Positions 9,719 through 18,097 of a stretch of DNA of 64,000 nucleotides are shown here, in pieces. Origin of the DNA: Pseudomonas sp. AL03 (GTDB lineage Bacteria; Pseudomonadota; Gammaproteobacteria; Pseudomonadales; Pseudomonadaceae). The DNA is taken from contig NZ_JASBRE010000003.1 in NCBI RefSeq assembly GCF_029960815.1, positions 248,001-312,000 of the forward strand, given 5' to 3'. The stretch's first letter is position 1. Every line of letters begins with the position of its first letter. The position numbers and the translations under genes were made by a program. Under the pieces are notes generated by a model. The model made no database searches. It had not been told where the DNA came from and saw only the letters and a program-made list of their open reading frames with translations.

Positions 9719-10225
9719 ATGACGACGCGAACTGAAACTGCCATCCTGGCCGGTGGTTGCTTCTGGGGCATGCAGGATTTGCTAAGACGCTACCCCGGCG
9801 TGGTGTCCACGCGGGTAGGCTACTCGGGCGGTGATGTGCCCAACGCGACTTACCGCAACCATGGCACACACGCGGAAGCGATCGAGATCGTGTTCGATCC
9901 GGACCAGATCACCTATCGTCAGATACTCGAATTTTTCTTCCAGATCCACGATCCGACGACGAAGAATCGTCAGGGTAACGATGTGGGTATGAGCTACCGC
10001 TCAGCACTCTTCTATCTCGACGACGAACAGAAACAGGTGGCCGAGGACACAGTGGCCAACGCTGATGCATCCGGCCTCTGGCCCGACAAGGTCGTCACTG
10101 AAATCCTGCCCGCAGGCCCGTTCTGGGAAGCAGAGCCGGAACATCAGGACTACCTCGAACACTATCCCAACGGTTACACCTGCCATTTCATTCGGCCAGA
10201 CTGGAAACTGCCCAAACGAGGGTGA
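9719..10225 (+). CDS. msrA: Peptide-methionine (S)-S-oxide reductase MsrA
   Basis: Repairs methionine-S-sulfoxide in oxidised proteins using thioredoxin. The 168-residue protein has the catalytic motif GGCFWGMQ with the nucleophilic cysteine at residue 14, then [21 protein letters not shown] and the [14 protein letters not shown] block of the family. I chose the ATG at 9719 because GATGGGAGG lies just upstream and the alignment starts there; an in-frame extension to 9653 adds residues unlike MsrA. The C-terminus lacks the usual resolving cysteine pair, as in many short MsrA forms. A hairpin follows the stop. Confidence 0.93.
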   Translation: MTTRTETAILAGGCFWGMQDLLRRYPGVVSTRVGYSGGDVPNATYRNHGTHAEAIEIVFDPDQITYRQILEFFFQIHDPTTKNRQGNDVGMSYRSALFYLDDEQKQVAEDTVANADASGLWPDKVVTEILPAGPFWEAEPEHQDYLEHYPNGYTCHFIRPDWKLPKRG

Positions 10226-10239
10226 TGGTGAGGTCAAAA

Positions 10240-10271
10240 GCGGTCCCGCCGACGGCTGTCGGCGAGACCGT
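10240..10271 (+). terminator. Hairpin after msrA
   Basis: A GC-rich imperfect inverted repeat (GCGGTCcCGCCGAC / GTCGGCGaGACCGT) begins 15 bases after the msrA stop. It has no clear T tract, so it may be a weak terminator or an mRNA-stabilising stem. Confidence 0.5.
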
Positions 10272-10377
10272 TGCTGCCCCGGGTGATTTGTAACGCTCTG
10301 TATTTTCGTTGGCGATCTTACACAGCGATACATAACCCCCGGATCAGGACACATACGCAGTACATGAAGGTGAAAAA

Positions 10378-10533
10378 GTGGGTGGCGTCGCAAACCTGCA
10401 GGCGCGCCTCAATGTAAGCCTTCCGGGCCTGGACCCTGCTGTCGCACGGGCGGTGGTGGATGGCGCCCACCAGAGGTGCCCGTACTCCAAAGCGACCCGT
10501 GGCAACATCGACGTCACGATCACTCTGGTTTAA
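10378..10533 (+). pseudogene. Organic hydroperoxide resistance protein (Ohr/OsmC), C-terminal remnant
   Basis: The frame starting at GTG 10378 encodes LNVSLPGLDPAVARAVVDGA followed by HQRCPYSKATRGNIDVTITL and a TAA stop. This is the conserved end of Ohr, including the second redox cysteine in CPYS. Only about the last 50 of ~140 residues are present and the first redox cysteine is gone, so the gene is inactive. Nothing upstream in any frame continues the family. It lies between msrA and tctA, consistent with a deletion that removed the 5' part. Confidence 0.75.
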
Positions 10534-10550
10534 CCAAAACACCCTGTGCG

Positions 10551-10569
10551 GCCTGCCTTCCCGGCAGGC
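10551..10569 (-). terminator. Hairpin downstream of tctA
   Basis: A perfect seven-base-pair stem (GCCTGCC / GGCAGGC) with a five-base loop lies 26 bases beyond the tctA stop on the minus strand. No strong T tract follows, so termination is only suggested. Confidence 0.4.
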
Positions 10570-10594
10570 TGTGCTGGCAATTGCTGCAAGCCGC

Positions 10595-12103
10595 TCAGTC
10601 GTCCTCATGCAACTTGATACCGCGAGCGTGAAGCAGATGCGGGACCACCAGCACCAGCAGCGTTAGCGCGAGGAACGAGGCTGCAATGGGTTGCGTCACA
10701 AATACCAGCCAGTCTCCCTCGCTGATGGACAAGGCGTTGCGCAGCTGCTTCTCAGCCATGGGCCCGAGCAGCATGCCGACGATCACGGGCGCGACGGGAA
10801 AATCGAAACGGCGCATCAGCACGCCGCCCCAACCAATCGCCAGCATCAGCAACAGATCGAAGGAAGAATGGCGCATGCCGTACACGCCGATGGTGGCAAA
10901 CACCAGAATGCCGGCGTTCAGGTACGGCCGAGGAATTTGCAGAAGCTTGACCCAAAGGCCCACCAACGGGAGGTTCAACACTAACAGGATCACGTTGCCG
11001 ATATACAGCGAGGCCAGCAGGGTCCAAACCAACTCCCCCGACGTCTGGAAAAGCATCGGCCCCGGTTGCAGGCTGTAGTTCTGGAACGCGGCCAACAGAA
11101 TCGCCGCAGTGGCGGACGTCGGTATGCCGAGCGTCAGCAGCGGTACCAAAGAACCCGTCGCGCTCGCGTTGTTGGCCGCCTCGGGACCGGCAACCCCCTC
11201 AATCGCGCCCTCGCCCTTGCTGCCAGCAAACTCTTTCGGGTATTTGCTCAGTTTGCGTTCCGCCGAATAGGACAGGAACGTCGGAATTTCAGCGCCACCA
11301 GCCGGAATCGAGCCGAATGGAAAACCGATCAACGTGCCCCGTAGCCAGGCGGGAACCGATCGTTTCCAGTCAGAGCGCGTCATCCACAGCGAGGTCAAGC
11401 GGTGCCGACCGGTCGCTTCTTCCTTTTGATAAAGCAGGCTGTACAAGGCCTCGCCCACTGCAAACAACCCGACCGCCACGAGCACGACTTCGATGCCATC
11501 AACCAACTCCGGCACCTCCAAGGTGTAGCGGGCAATGCCCGAGGTCGAGTCCAGGCCAATCAAGCCGATGGTCAATCCAATCCCGAGCGAGGCGAAACCG
11601 CGCAGCATTGAAGCGCCGAGTACCGCAGACACCGTCGTGAAGGACAGCACCAGAATCGCGAAATACTCTGCAGGACCAAACTTGAGCGCCAGCGTGGCGA
11701 CAATGGGGGCAAACAGGGTCAGCAACACCGTCGCGATGGTGCCGGCCACAAATGAGCCTATCGCAGCCGTTGCCAAGGCCGGCCCCGCCCGACCATTGCG
11801 GGCCATGAGATTGCCTTCCAAGGCCGTGACCATGGAGGAAGATTCACCGGGCGTATTGAGCAGAATAGAGGTGGTGGAGCCGCCAAACTGCGCGCCGTAA
11901 TAGATACCGGCGAACATGATCAAGGCGCCCGTTGGATCGACCTTGGCGGTAATCGGCAGCAGCAGCGCAACGGTCAGCGCCGGTCCAATACCCGGCAAGA
12001 CACCAATGGCGGTGCCGAGCAAACAGCCGATAAAGCCCCACATCAAATTGATCGGTGTCAGCGCAGCGGAAAAACCAATGGCCAGGTTCGCGAGAGTTTC
12101 CAC
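10595..12103 (-). CDS. tctA: Tripartite tricarboxylate transporter, large permease TctA
   Basis: This 502-residue inner-membrane protein has about eleven hydrophobic segments. It carries the two TctA signature blocks, [17 protein letters not shown] near residue 38 and [16 protein letters not shown] near 325, and the glycine-rich ETP-like loop around GEAL. It is the main translocation subunit of TTT systems, which take up citrate and other carboxylates using the proton or sodium gradient and a high-affinity periplasmic receptor. It is the last gene of a tctC-tctB-tctA operon, 24 bases after tctB. The substrate cannot be set from sequence; TTT systems carry citrate, tartrate, terephthalate and others. 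Confidence 0.92.
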   Translation of the reverse strand: METLANLAIGFSAALTPINLMWGFIGCLLGTAIGVLPGIGPALTVALLLPITAKVDPTGALIMFAGIYYGAQFGGSTTSILLNTPGESSSMVTALEGNLMARNGRAGPALATAAIGSFVAGTIATVLLTLFAPIVATLALKFGPAEYFAILVLSFTTVSAVLGASMLRGFASLGIGLTIGLIGLDSTSGIARYTLEVPELVDGIEVVLVAVGLFAVGEALYSLLYQKEEATGRHRLTSLWMTRSDWKRSVPAWLRGTLIGFPFGSIPAGGAEIPTFLSYSAERKLSKYPKEFAGSKGEGAIEGVAGPEAANNASATGSLVPLLTLGIPTSATAAILLAAFQNYSLQPGPMLFQTSGELVWTLLASLYIGNVILLVLNLPLVGLWVKLLQIPRPYLNAGILVFATIGVYGMRHSSFDLLLMLAIGWGGVLMRRFDFPVAPVIVGMLLGPMAEKQLRNALSISEGDWLVFVTQPIAASFLALTLLVLVVPHLLHARGIKLHEDD

Positions 12104-12127
12104 CTTGTTGACCTCCTTCGGCCCGGG

Positions 12128-12622
12128 TCAGATCCAGGCGTTGACAAGGGGCGGCAGGGAAACCCCTAGCCCGGCGTTGAACAGCCAGTAAATCGGCAGG
12201 GTCAAGGCCATGCCAATGGCGAGGTCGCGCACCGGACGGCGACTGCCAAAACCCCGTGCCGAACAGGTGAACAGCAGCGCGGCCGCCAAGACGAACCCGA
12301 TGAGGTTGATCAGCATGGCCACCCCCACAAGCCCCGCAGTTACCCAGGCTGCGCCGAGTTTGCCGCCGGGCAGCGCTTTGGCAGATTCGTCGCTGTGGTC
12401 TGCCAACTCGCGCAAACCACCGGTGATTGCCTGATAACACAGCAACAGACCGACGCCCCCCAGGAACACCGCGACGGCGTACGGATAGACGTGGGCCCCC
12501 AGGATGACGAACCCCATTTCGGGAGGAAACCGAAACGCGCCGAACGCCAACATTGCGCTGATGGCTATCACTGCGGCGCCGATCGCCAGTTGTACCGGCA
12601 CTATTGCGCGAGGCTGGGTCAT
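12128..12622 (-). CDS. tctB: Tripartite tricarboxylate transporter, small membrane subunit TctB
   Basis: This 164-residue protein has four predicted membrane helices, around residues 8-27, 37-58, 90-115 and 125-155. That is the size and topology of TctB, the small subunit that partners TctA. Sequence conservation in the family is low, so the call rests on topology plus position between tctC and tctA. Its start codon overlaps the tctC stop by four bases (ATGA), indicating translational coupling. Confidence 0.85.
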   Translation of the reverse strand: MTQPRAIVPVQLAIGAAVIAISAMLAFGAFRFPPEMGFVILGAHVYPYAVAVFLGGVGLLLCYQAITGGLRELADHSDESAKALPGGKLGAAWVTAGLVGVAMLINLIGFVLAAALLFTCSARGFGSRRPVRDLAIGMALTLPIYWLFNAGLGVSLPPLVNAWI

Positions 12623-13596
12623 TTCGAGATCAGCCCGACTTCGACCAGCATCGCACGCAGCCGCACGTGCTCTTCGTCGACAAATTTGCCGAACTCATCG
12701 CCGGTCAGAATGTTGGGTGACCATTTGTTGGTGTCGATATTTTCTTTCCAGACCTTGCTGTTGGCAGCGGCCACGACGGCGTCGGTCACTGCTTTGCGCT
12801 GCTCAGGCGTGAGATTCGCGGCACCGTAAACACCACGCCAATTGCCGATGGTCACGTCGTAGCCTTTCTCCTTGAGGGTCGGTGCATCGATGCCTTCAAT
12901 GCGTTCCGGCGCGCCGATGGCGAGTACACGGAACTGGCCGTTTCGGATGTATTGGCCCAGCTCGGCATAACCACCGGTGATTACCTTGATCTGCCCGCCC
13001 AAGGCCTGAGCAACGACTTCACCCCCACCCGCGAAGGCGACGTAATTCACCTTGTTGACCGGAACACCTATTTTAGCGGCCAACTCGGCAATACCGATGT
13101 GATCGATCGACCCCTTGGAGCCACCACCCCAGGCGATACTGGTCGGCTTGTCTTTGAAGGCTTTCAGCAAGTCCTCCAGGGTTTTGAACTCAGACTCCTT
13201 ACGGACGGCAATCACGTTGTATTCGGTAAAAAGCCGGGCAATCGGCGTCACGTCCTTCAAGGTAATTGGCGGCTTGTTCTGTTCAATGGCAGCGACCATG
13301 ATCGCGCCGACAACGAGCAGCGCATCCGGATCGCCCTTGGTGCTGTTGGCGAACTGCGCCAGCCCCAACGTCCCCCCTGCTCCGCCCTTGTTCTCGAAGG
13401 TCGTGGATTTGGCCGCGTTGGCCTCGATCAAGGCTTTCCCCAGGACCCTGGCGGTCTGGTCATAACCGCCACCCACAGAACCTGGGGCCATGAATTTGAC
13501 GGTGTCCAGCGCAAAGGCCGGTGTCACGAGCGCAGCAACGGTAACGGTAACGGCCGTTGCGATGCAGCGGCTGAATCGACGGAACAAAGCGGACAT
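12619..13596 (-). CDS. tctC: Tripartite tricarboxylate transporter, periplasmic receptor TctC
   Basis: This ~325-residue extracytoplasmic receptor of the Bug/TctC family has a signal peptide (IATAVTVTVAALVTPAFA). The mature protein begins LDTVKFMAPGSVGGGYDQTA, which contains the PxxPGGxxD-like ligand loop of the family in modified form. It later has GAIMVAAIEQNKPPITLKD and a WGGGSKGSIDHI hinge block. I chose the ATG at 13596; the frame is open to 13674 but the extension would precede the signal peptide. The two-component pair TctDE that often controls these operons is not adjacent. Confidence 0.9.
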   Translation of the reverse strand: MSALFRRFSRCIATAVTVTVAALVTPAFALDTVKFMAPGSVGGGYDQTARVLGKALIEANAAKSTTFENKGGAGGTLGLAQFANSTKGDPDALLVVGAIMVAAIEQNKPPITLKDVTPIARLFTEYNVIAVRKESEFKTLEDLLKAFKDKPTSIAWGGGSKGSIDHIGIAELAAKIGVPVNKVNYVAFAGGGEVVAQALGGQIKVITGGYAELGQYIRNGQFRVLAIGAPERIEGIDAPTLKEKGYDVTIGNWRGVYGAANLTPEQRKAVTDAVVAAANSKVWKENIDTNKWSPNILTGDEFGKFVDEEHVRLRAMLVEVGLISK

Positions 13597-13781
13597 GAGT
13601 TGTCTCCCGATTGCATTGTTTTTATAGGTGCCGGGGGAACGTCGATCAGGAAAAAAAACCTGCTCAATGAACATTGGCCTGCGGATAAGCGTAGGCCATG
13701 GTTAGGGAGACGGCATTCTACGAATTCGCTATCGTCATTCGACTATAGAACCGGACCCGTTCAAACCAGGAAGGCGAGTAC

Positions 13782-13853
13782 ATGGCCAACACTTATGCCA
13801 ATGACCGCAGCAGCGCGTGGTCGGTGTTTCTCATCTTCCTGGACCTCACCTGA
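13782..13853 (+). pseudogene. Possible N-terminal remnant of a ChrA-type chromate transporter
   Basis: A GGAAGGCGAG ribosome site precedes an ATG that opens a 23-codon frame containing SSAWSVFLIFL. That segment resembles the start of ChrA proteins, where it would continue LRLGLTSFGG. Here it reads DLT and stops. The match is short, so this is tentative. It diverges from tctC. Confidence 0.35.
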
Positions 13854-14150
13854 GCCACTCATACCCAAGGATGAGGCGTTAATACCTAGATGTTCGCGTA
13901 AACAACCTTCGCATAAGTGACGGGAGTTTTGAGCCCATTAAGACGCCGCATCGCCCCGTTGGCGCGCGAAGCGCCCCCCCCAAAATCTGCCACCAAGGTG
14001 TGCCTGATACACCGCATGCAATGGTTTTACGACTGCTGCACTCGAGCGCGGACCGGCGAACGGGGGCAAGCCCCCTCGCCACAGGATGTTCACCAGACTC
14101 AAGATCTACGTTAGCGGACTGGAATCAGCCACCCAGCGCACCCTCAGTCA
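13854..14150. other. Intergenic region with REP element and unassigned remnant
   Basis: About 300 bases without a complete gene. On the minus strand 13889-13990 there is a frame ending in LNGLKTPVTYAKVVYANI that looks protein-like but was not identified. A run of eight C residues lies near 13973 and a REP-type palindrome near 14058. Confidence 0.3.
14058..14082. repeat. REP-type palindrome
   Basis: The core GGGGGCAAGCCCCC, followed by TCGCCAC, matches the abundant extragenic palindrome of the P. fluorescens group (GTGGCGAGGG-GCTTGC form). It lies in non-coding DNA between tctC and the polyamine-binding protein gene. Confidence 0.7.
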
Positions 14151-15245
14151 TCAGGTATTGGTTTTCAACTTGGTCCACAGACGGGTAGTCAACCGTGCAA
14201 TGGCAGCGGGGAGTTCCTCGACGGTGAACAACTTGTCCAACACATTCGTCGGCGGGTAAATCGCCAGGTCCTGCTTCACGGCCGGAACAACATACTGATC
14301 CGCCGCAAGGTTGGGGTTGGCGTAATGGATGCTGTTGCTGATGTTGGCAATGACTTGAGGCGTCAGCAGGTAGTTCATGTAGGCGTAGCCATTCTTCTCG
14401 TGCGGCGCGCTCTTTGGCATGACCACCATGTCGAACCACAGGGTGGAGCCTTCGTCAGGGATGGAATAGGCGATGTCGATGCCGTTGTTGGCTTCCTTGG
14501 CGCTGGCGGCCGCCTGCACGATGTCGCCATTGAAACCGATCACCGCGCAGACATTGCCGTTCGCCAAATCGCTGATGTACTTGGAGGCGTGGAAATACTG
14601 GACGTAAGGTCTGATCTTGAGTAACGCCTGCTCGGCTTTCTTATAGTCCGCAGGCTCATGGCTGTGGGAAGGAAGGCCCAGGTAATTGAGGGTGATCGGC
14701 AGGACCTGCGTTGGGTTATCGATAATCGCCACACCGCACTGGCTCAGCTTTTTAATGTTGTTTTCATCAAAAAACAGATCCCAGGAATGGGTGACATCGG
14801 TGTTGCCGAAGATCGCCTTGATCTTCTCGACGTTGTAGCCAATACCCGCCGTGCCCCACATGTATGGATAACCGTATTGGTTGCCCAGGTCATTGACCTC
14901 GAGTTTTTTCATCAGCGCCGGGTCAAGGTTTTTCCAGTTGGGCAGCTGGCTTTTATCGAGCTTTTGAACGGCCCCGGCTTTTATCAATCGCGACAGAAAA
15001 TGGTTCGAAGGGCTCACCACGTCATAGCCGGTGTTGCCAGTCATCAGCTTGGATTCCAGCACTTCGTTGCTGTCGTGAATGTCGTACGTTGCCTTGATCC
15101 CCGTTTCCTTGCTGAACGTGGGCAGGGTGTCGTCGGCGATGTAGCCGTTCCAGTTTGAAATATTGACGACTTCGTCGGCGTAAGCGGCTGCCGAAAATGT
15201 TGCCAGCACGACCATCAGGGAAATGTTATTGACGCGCATGTTCAA
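14151..15245 (-). CDS. Polyamine ABC transporter substrate-binding protein (PotF/SpuD-like)
   Basis: This 364-residue periplasmic receptor has a signal peptide (SLMVVLATFSAAAYA). The mature start VVNISNWNGYIADDTLPTFS is the PotF/PotD/SpuD pattern, with SNWNGYI contributing to the diamine pocket. Later blocks are SNHFLSRLIKAGAVQKLDKS, GTAGIGYN near residue 130 and PDEGSTLWFDMVVMPK near 265, where the acidic residues bind amines. The protein most likely binds putrescine or spermidine. No ATPase or permease gene is adjacent. The neighbour downstream is a damaged PuuB-like oxidase, so this may once have been part of a polyamine uptake and breakdown unit. Confidence 0.88.
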   Translation of the reverse strand: MNMRVNNISLMVVLATFSAAAYADEVVNISNWNGYIADDTLPTFSKETGIKATYDIHDSNEVLESKLMTGNTGYDVVSPSNHFLSRLIKAGAVQKLDKSQLPNWKNLDPALMKKLEVNDLGNQYGYPYMWGTAGIGYNVEKIKAIFGNTDVTHSWDLFFDENNIKKLSQCGVAIIDNPTQVLPITLNYLGLPSHSHEPADYKKAEQALLKIRPYVQYFHASKYISDLANGNVCAVIGFNGDIVQAAASAKEANNGIDIAYSIPDEGSTLWFDMVVMPKSAPHEKNGYAYMNYLLTPQVIANISNSIHYANPNLAADQYVVPAVKQDLAIYPPTNVLDKLFTVEELPAAIARLTTRLWTKLKTNT

Positions 15246-15293
15246 TCACCGTGTGTTTGATGAGTTTTTATTGTTTTTTGATCGCCGGGGTTT

Positions 15294-16545
15294 CTAGATT
15301 TCTGTTTTGGCCCTGACCGCCTCCACGCGCATTCGAAGCATGGCACCGATATCGAGCAAGGGACGCGGCGGCAGCCAGCCCGGCTGAGCCCTGCGCATCA
15401 CCGATTCGAGGATGGACGAGCTGGCACCCGACGCCAGTTCGGCGAGCAAGCGCCCCCAAAGGGTGCCGCGTGCAACGCCCGAACCATTGCAGCCGGCCAC
15501 CGCAAACACGCCTTCGTCGACCTTGGCAAAATACGGTTGCCCGGTGCGCGAAGCGCTCAAGTGTCCGGTCCAGGTGTATTGAATGTCCTGCTCGGTCAAC
15601 CACGGAAAACGGCGTTGCAAGCCGAGCACATGGTGTTTGCGACGGTGCAGAAGCTCACTGTCGGATAAATCCCGAGAGCGGTATTCCGCGGTGTTGCGGA
15701 TCATCACGCGGCGGTCCGGGGTCAGTCGCACCGTGGCGCCCAGTGGCCGGGTGGACAGCACGCCCCAAGGCTCAACTGCACCGAAGGACTTGAACTCCGC
15801 ATCGCTGAGTGGTCGTGTGAGGCTGGCGCTGAGTTCCATCGGGAACGTCCCGCTGTCCTCTATCCCTGAGCGCGGGATGAACGCGTTCAGGCACACCAGG
15901 ACTTGCCTGGCCTCAATGCTTCCATCGATGCCATTGGCGCGAATACGCCCTTTACCCAAACGCTCCAGGCCGGTGATATCGGTGTTCTCAAACAGGGTCA
16001 CCGTGTCTGGCAGCGTATCCAGCAGGCCTTTCACGTATTTCGCGGGTTGCAGCAGTGCGTTGCCGTTGCCGCACCAGATCGCCGCCCGGTAATGCGCGGT
16101 GCCCAGTCTTTTGCTCAGCGACTCACCTTCCAGAAAGTCCGCAGAGGCGCCGACAGCGCGTAGCGTTGCCAGTTTGGCCGCGACATCGGTCAGCTTGCCA
16201 GGATCGTTGACGGCGAAGTAGTATCCGGATTCACTTAATTCGCACTCAATGCCAAGACGAGCGATGCGCCGGCGCACTTCGTCACTGGCGGCACGGGAAA
16301 TCGAGGTATCGACTTCAAAACCGGCAACCCCCGGGTTGCCGATCAGCTCATCCTTGACCGGATGCTCGTGACCCACCACGAAGCCCGAATTGCGCACCGA
16401 AGCCCCCTGTGCAGCCCGTTGCCTGTCGACAATCACGATCCGCGTCTGAGGATGCATTTCCGCGAGTGTGTGAGCAGCGCACAGCCCGGTGATACCAGCA
16501 CCGACAATCAGCCAATCGGCTTTTTGCGGGCCTGCCAAAGTTGAG
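15294..16545 (-). pseudogene. PuuB/DadA-like FAD amine oxidoreductase lacking its 5' end
   Basis: From the FAD motif ADWLIVGAGITGLCAAHTL to the end, this is a normal FAD-dependent oxidase of the gamma-glutamylputrescine-oxidase/DAO family, with GASVRNSGFVVGHEH, an EDSGTFPMELSASL block and the C-terminal GVFAVAGCNGSGVARGT FAD contact. The codons before the FAD motif do not continue the family. The open frame instead runs antisense through a LysR remnant on the other strand, giving a Arg/Pro-rich stretch. The native start and about 30 residues appear lost at a junction near 16540. Downstream lies the polyamine-binding protein, which fits a polyamine role. Activity is unlikely unless an internal start works. 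Confidence 0.75.
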
Positions 16546-17112
16546 CGAGTTCTATCGAAGTCATCCGCAGGTTTCGCTGTCGATCGAAACCGTGGCCACG
16601 GAAGTGGTCGAGCCGGCCATCGACAGCGACGCCTACATCCTCTATCTGCCCGAGCCGTCCAGCGATCCTGACTGCCTGACTTTGTTCGAGGAGGCGCTGG
16701 TACCGGCTGCGCCCCCGGCCTGGGCAACACGGCCCAGCCGTTGGAGTCGGTGGCAGACCTCGTACGTTTCCCGCTGTTGCATCGCTCGGCGGACAAGCAC
16801 GACTGGGTCCAGTGGCTGTCAGCCAATGGCGGCAAGTCACTCGAGGACTACCGCCACATCCCTTTCAACCTTGACGAGTTGGCGCTCGATGCCGCGGCGC
16901 GAGGGCTGGGCGTTGCCATGACTGACCTGACCCTGGCAGGCGAATCAATCGAACGAGGCGTGCTCGTCGTTCCGTTCGGCAACCCCTTGAAGACCCGGGG
17001 TATTTACGCCTTGAACCTGCAACCTTCCGCCACCTCTCATCCAGCCTGCTCGCTGATCATGCAGTGGTTCGCCCAACAGGCCGAACAGCAAGCCAGAGAA
17101 GTTGAGCACTAG
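16541..17112 (+). pseudogene. LysR-family regulator, headless and frameshifted
   Basis: The segment encodes the LysR effector domain only. SEFYRSHPQVSLSIETVATE and AYILYLPEPSSDPDCL come in one frame, then LESVADLVRFPLLHRSADKH, ARGLGVAMTDLTL and a Gln-rich tail in another. The shift is near 16706, where restoring one base would turn VPAAPPAW into VPVCAPGLGN. The helix-turn-helix half is missing, cut at about 16541 where the sequence meets the oxidase remnant. The lesion is therefore both a deletion and a frameshift. The regulator may once have controlled the divergent oxidase gene. Confidence 0.8.
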
Positions 17113-17330
17113 GTGCCTCGTCCCAACCCCTCTGTCGCATTTGCAAAAGCCGCGCTCGCCGCTTGAACCAGCTTGCGCCATTCAACGCTGTTGATGAGTC
17201 CGGTACGTTCCATCTCATCGGCGGCCTTGAGCAATTCGTCGTACTGCTCTTCAGCATCCATCCGGATTTCGGGCTCTTTCAGGAGCTGGTACCAGGCCGC
17301 GAGGGCTTCCCTCTTTTGATCATCACTCAT
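17109..17330 (-). CDS. Small conserved-looking protein of unknown function (73 aa)
   Basis: A clean 73-residue frame, highly charged and mostly helical by eye (REALAAWYQLLKEPEIRMDA, ADEMERTGLI, EWRKLVQAAS). It has no signal peptide and no cysteine. Composition and codon use resemble a genuine cytoplasmic protein. Its stop overlaps the end of the LysR remnant on the other strand by four bases. I do not recognise a family and propose no function. Confidence 0.6.
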   Translation of the reverse strand: MSDDQKREALAAWYQLLKEPEIRMDAEEQYDELLKAADEMERTGLINSVEWRKLVQAASAAFANATEGLGRGT

Positions 17331-17425
17331 GCTCGAACTCCCAAAGACAGTCTTCGTTTGGAAGTTTTCTCATGGGTGGCCGTTCCTCGATTCCGACGTA
17401 CGGCAGTCATGCAAACACGCGAGCC

Positions 17426-17870
17426 ATGCATTACAACCGTGTCGTTGCGTTGTCAGCGTAGCCAGCACCCTTACTTCCTCTGCCTGATCCCGCCAGCCTG
17501 TTGATGCTGGGCACCGGTTCCGCCATGGCCAGCAGCATCGCGCCGGTCAAGGCCAACAACGTCGTTCTGGTGTACGGTTCCTGGGCCGATGGCCCGAGCT
17601 GGTCGGACGTGATCACCCGGTTGCAGGCCGCCGGCTTGCACGTCACGGCGGTGCAAAACCCGTTGACCTCGGTCACCGACGACGTCGCCGCCACCCAACG
17701 CGTACTCGATCAACAAGACGGCCCGACCGTGCTGGTCGGCCACTCCTACGCTGTCACCGTGGTCAGTGAAGCCGGGGTCATCCGAAAGTCAGCACATTGG
17801 TTTACGTCGCGGCCCGGGCACCGGACGCTGGCGAGGACTTCGTCGCGCTGTCGGCCAAATACCCGCGAAC
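17426..17870 (+). pseudogene. Exported alpha/beta hydrolase, broken
   Basis: From about 17501 the frame reads as a hydrolase of the EstC/salicylate-esterase-like group: NNVVLVYGSWADGPSWSDVI (oxyanion strand), LQAAGLHVTAVQNPLTSVTD and GPTVLVGHSYAVTVVSEAG, with the nucleophile serine in GHSY. Near 17778 the frame shifts and STLVYVAARAPDAGEDFVAL continues in another frame. Homology ends near 17870. Upstream, the frame to the ATG at 17426 contains a TAG at 17459. At least three lesions are present: a nonsense codon, a frameshift and loss of the C-terminal half with the Asp/His of the triad. Confidence 0.8.
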
Positions 17871-17875
17871 GCTCG

Positions 17876-17953
17876 GTCCACTCCAATGGCCTGGGCCTGT
17901 CGATCGTGGCGACAATCATGCAGCTGCACAATGCGGTGTTCAGGTGGATCTAA
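17876..17953 (+). pseudogene. Histidine-kinase C-terminal (G2 box) remnant
   Basis: The 25-residue tail SNGLGLSIVATIMQLHN is the G2 box and last helix of a HATPase_c domain, as at the end of two-component sensor kinases. It follows directly on the hydrolase remnant in an open frame and stops at 17951-17953. It is too short to be functional and marks the far side of a deletion. Confidence 0.6.
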
Positions 17954-18097
17954 AATCTACTTCATCTGAAATGGCAAAAAACACCACCCCCCTTGAGCAG
18001 TTTTGGCATAGGCCAATAACGTTGCCGACTCTAGACTCGCCCTACAATAAACGTACTGAAACACAATCGAATCCAGGACTGTTCCAGGGGAACCCGC

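Noticed and set aside
16545..16835. Upstream extension of the PuuB-like oxidase to a 513-residue protein
   Set aside because: The extra ~100 residues are Arg/Pro-rich and lie antisense to a LysR remnant. They do not match the oxidase family, so the open frame there is accidental.
18002..18048. Sigma-54 promoter before the thiolase gene
   Set aside because: A TTGGC and a TTGC are present but are 19 bases apart instead of the required spacing. A weak TTGCCG/TACAAT sigma-70 pair with 15-base spacing is also not convincing.
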